From Lepidostoma basale (Eukaryota; Arthropoda; Insecta; Trichoptera; Lepidostomatidae), in the NCBI GenBank assembly GCA_022606425.2, contig JAHDVF020001030.1, positions 62,001 to 126,000 on the forward strand: a stretch of DNA of 64,000 nt, written 5' to 3'. Positions within the stretch are counted from its first letter, which is position 1. Each line of letters opens with the position of its first letter. The notes beneath the pieces were generated by a model that worked only from the letters and a program-made list of their open reading frames with translations, ran no database searches and was not told where the DNA came from. Made by a program: the position numbers and the translations under genes. Shown here piece after piece: positions 63,238 through 64,000 of this stretch.

Positions 63238-63440
63238 TACTGAAATCTCTTGATGGAAGTTCATTTTAAATAATAATTAAATAAAACGATGTTTTTTAAC
63301 TACTTCCACTTTTCGGTTTCGCCAGGCTCGCTGGCATCGACAGACTGGGCCAGCGAGCCTGGCGAAACCGGTCGCTGTCTAAATAAAGACAAAAGTGGAA
63401 GTAGTTAAAAAACATCGTTTTATTTAATTATTATTATAAC
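63238..63440. repeat. Nearly perfect foldback element with hammerhead core
   Basis: Arms at about 63268-63334 and 63352-63437 are identical over AATTAAATAAAACGATG, TTTTTTAACTACTTCCACTT and the CCAGCGAGCCTGGCGAAACC stretch. The only difference is about 20 bp (GTCGCTGTCTAAATAAAGAC) absent from the left arm. Such high identity implies recent formation. Outer flank GAAGTTCATTTTAAATAATA links it to 58.3 kb. Confidence 0.85.
63339..63379 (+). ncRNA. Hammerhead ribozyme-like motif at a palindrome centre, ACCGGU group
   Basis: Helix I pairs GACAG (63339-63343) with CUGUC (63375-63379). Helix II is GCCAG/CUGGC with loop CGAGC. GAA, ACCGGU and C (GUC triplet) follow at 63364-63373. The 5' core is only CUGG: about four bases of CUGANGA are missing exactly at the symmetry point. 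The left arm on the minus strand has CUGUCGA in that place. The sequence therefore looks like a ribozyme damaged when the palindrome formed. Confidence 0.55.
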
Positions 63441-63537
63441 TCAAGTTAAGAATCAGAATAATCCACGTGTGTTCAAGACACGCTTTAAGAATATTGATAA
63501 CGCTTAAGAAATCTTATTATTATTTTTTTGCATACAA

Positions 63538-63748
63538 CAGGTCGTTTGAACCCAATTACTGTATACATTTATTTTTTTAGCCATTATATTGATTCTCATG
63601 ACATGTGATACGTAGGTAGCCAATCTATCGCCATTTTATTGTCACGAGAATTCTACACCAGACAAAAGACAGTGTGACAATCACACTGCCATCGCCGGGG
63701 ATCGAACCCGGAACCTTCGGAATGGACCACTCAGCCACGAAGGTCGTA
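63538..63748 (-). mobile_element. tRNA-derived SINE copy
   Basis: The minus strand begins ACGACCTTCGTGGCTGAGTG, has a shortened middle, TTCCGGGTTCGATCCCCGGC (B box), GTGTGATTGTCACACTGTC, GTCTGGTGTAGAATTC and the body to GGGTTCAAACGACC. Closely similar to 43643-43868. Confidence 0.85.
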
Positions 63749-64000
63749 CTTTCATAGTTTATGTCGTATAACCCGTTTATGGCGGTTGGCGGGCTTGAGA
63801 TAGTGATGCCTAACCATCTCTTCGGCGGCTTTCCTGGTAGTCTCTTGCTGCTGAGGTTTTCATCTTTAACAATTTTTGCATTTCTTGTAATGACCTATAT
63901 GCTGTCTATAAAATCCCTCCAAAAACACCTTTTTAAGAATTAATTTGAGATTTACAAATATGGATAGTATTAAATCGTTATTTCTATACGTAACAAGAGA

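Overview
The window looks like intergenic DNA from a large, repeat-rich, strongly A+T-rich arthropod genome, most likely an insect. The evidence is the mix of repeats: several LINE families, piggyBac, mariner and hAT-type remnants, a tRNA-derived SINE, and Penelope-like hammerhead ribozyme motifs. No bacterial operons or ribosome binding sites are seen. I recognise no host protein-coding gene and no functional tRNA or rRNA gene; every protein I can name belongs to a mobile element. The insect order cannot be fixed from this sequence alone.

Layout. 0-8.5 kb: LINE tails, one SINE, the first hammerhead-like palindrome and a TTAA-flanked non-autonomous transposon (4434-5307). 8.5-10.3 kb: an internally deleted piggyBac with both TTAA duplications. 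10.3-15.7 kb: LINE 3' scraps, hammerhead-like copies and a SINE. 15.7-19.0 kb: a hammerhead-bearing inverted repeat split by a 2.7 kb CR1/L2-type LINE whose 794-codon reverse transcriptase frame is still open. 19.3-24.6 kb: a dense block of one LINE family ending in GTTA repeats, one copy of which was interrupted by a TIR transposon carrying a ~170-bp tandem repeat. 24.6-46 kb: scattered LINE 3' ends, SINEs, a hAT-like MITE with a perfect 8-bp duplication and a candidate LTR. 46-54 kb: a tail-to-tail pair of near-complete hammerhead motifs, a second TTAA element and more LINE ends. 54.9-56.9 kb: a decayed hAT-like transposon. 58-64 kb: two related long palindromes with hammerhead motifs, a deleted mariner and a SINE.

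The most notable signal is a set of about twenty self-cleaving hammerhead-ribozyme-like motifs on both strands. They fall into groups by the palindrome forming helix III (ACAUGU, ACCGGU or ACAGCUGU) and often sit in inverted pairs. Penelope-like retroelements and animal retrozymes are known to carry short-helix-III hammerheads of this type, so these are probably terminal parts of such elements. Most copies have core mutations. Those at 11678-11713 and 46449-46538 keep the complete core apart from one extra base after A9. No Penelope reverse transcriptase is visible here, so mobilisation would have to come from elsewhere.
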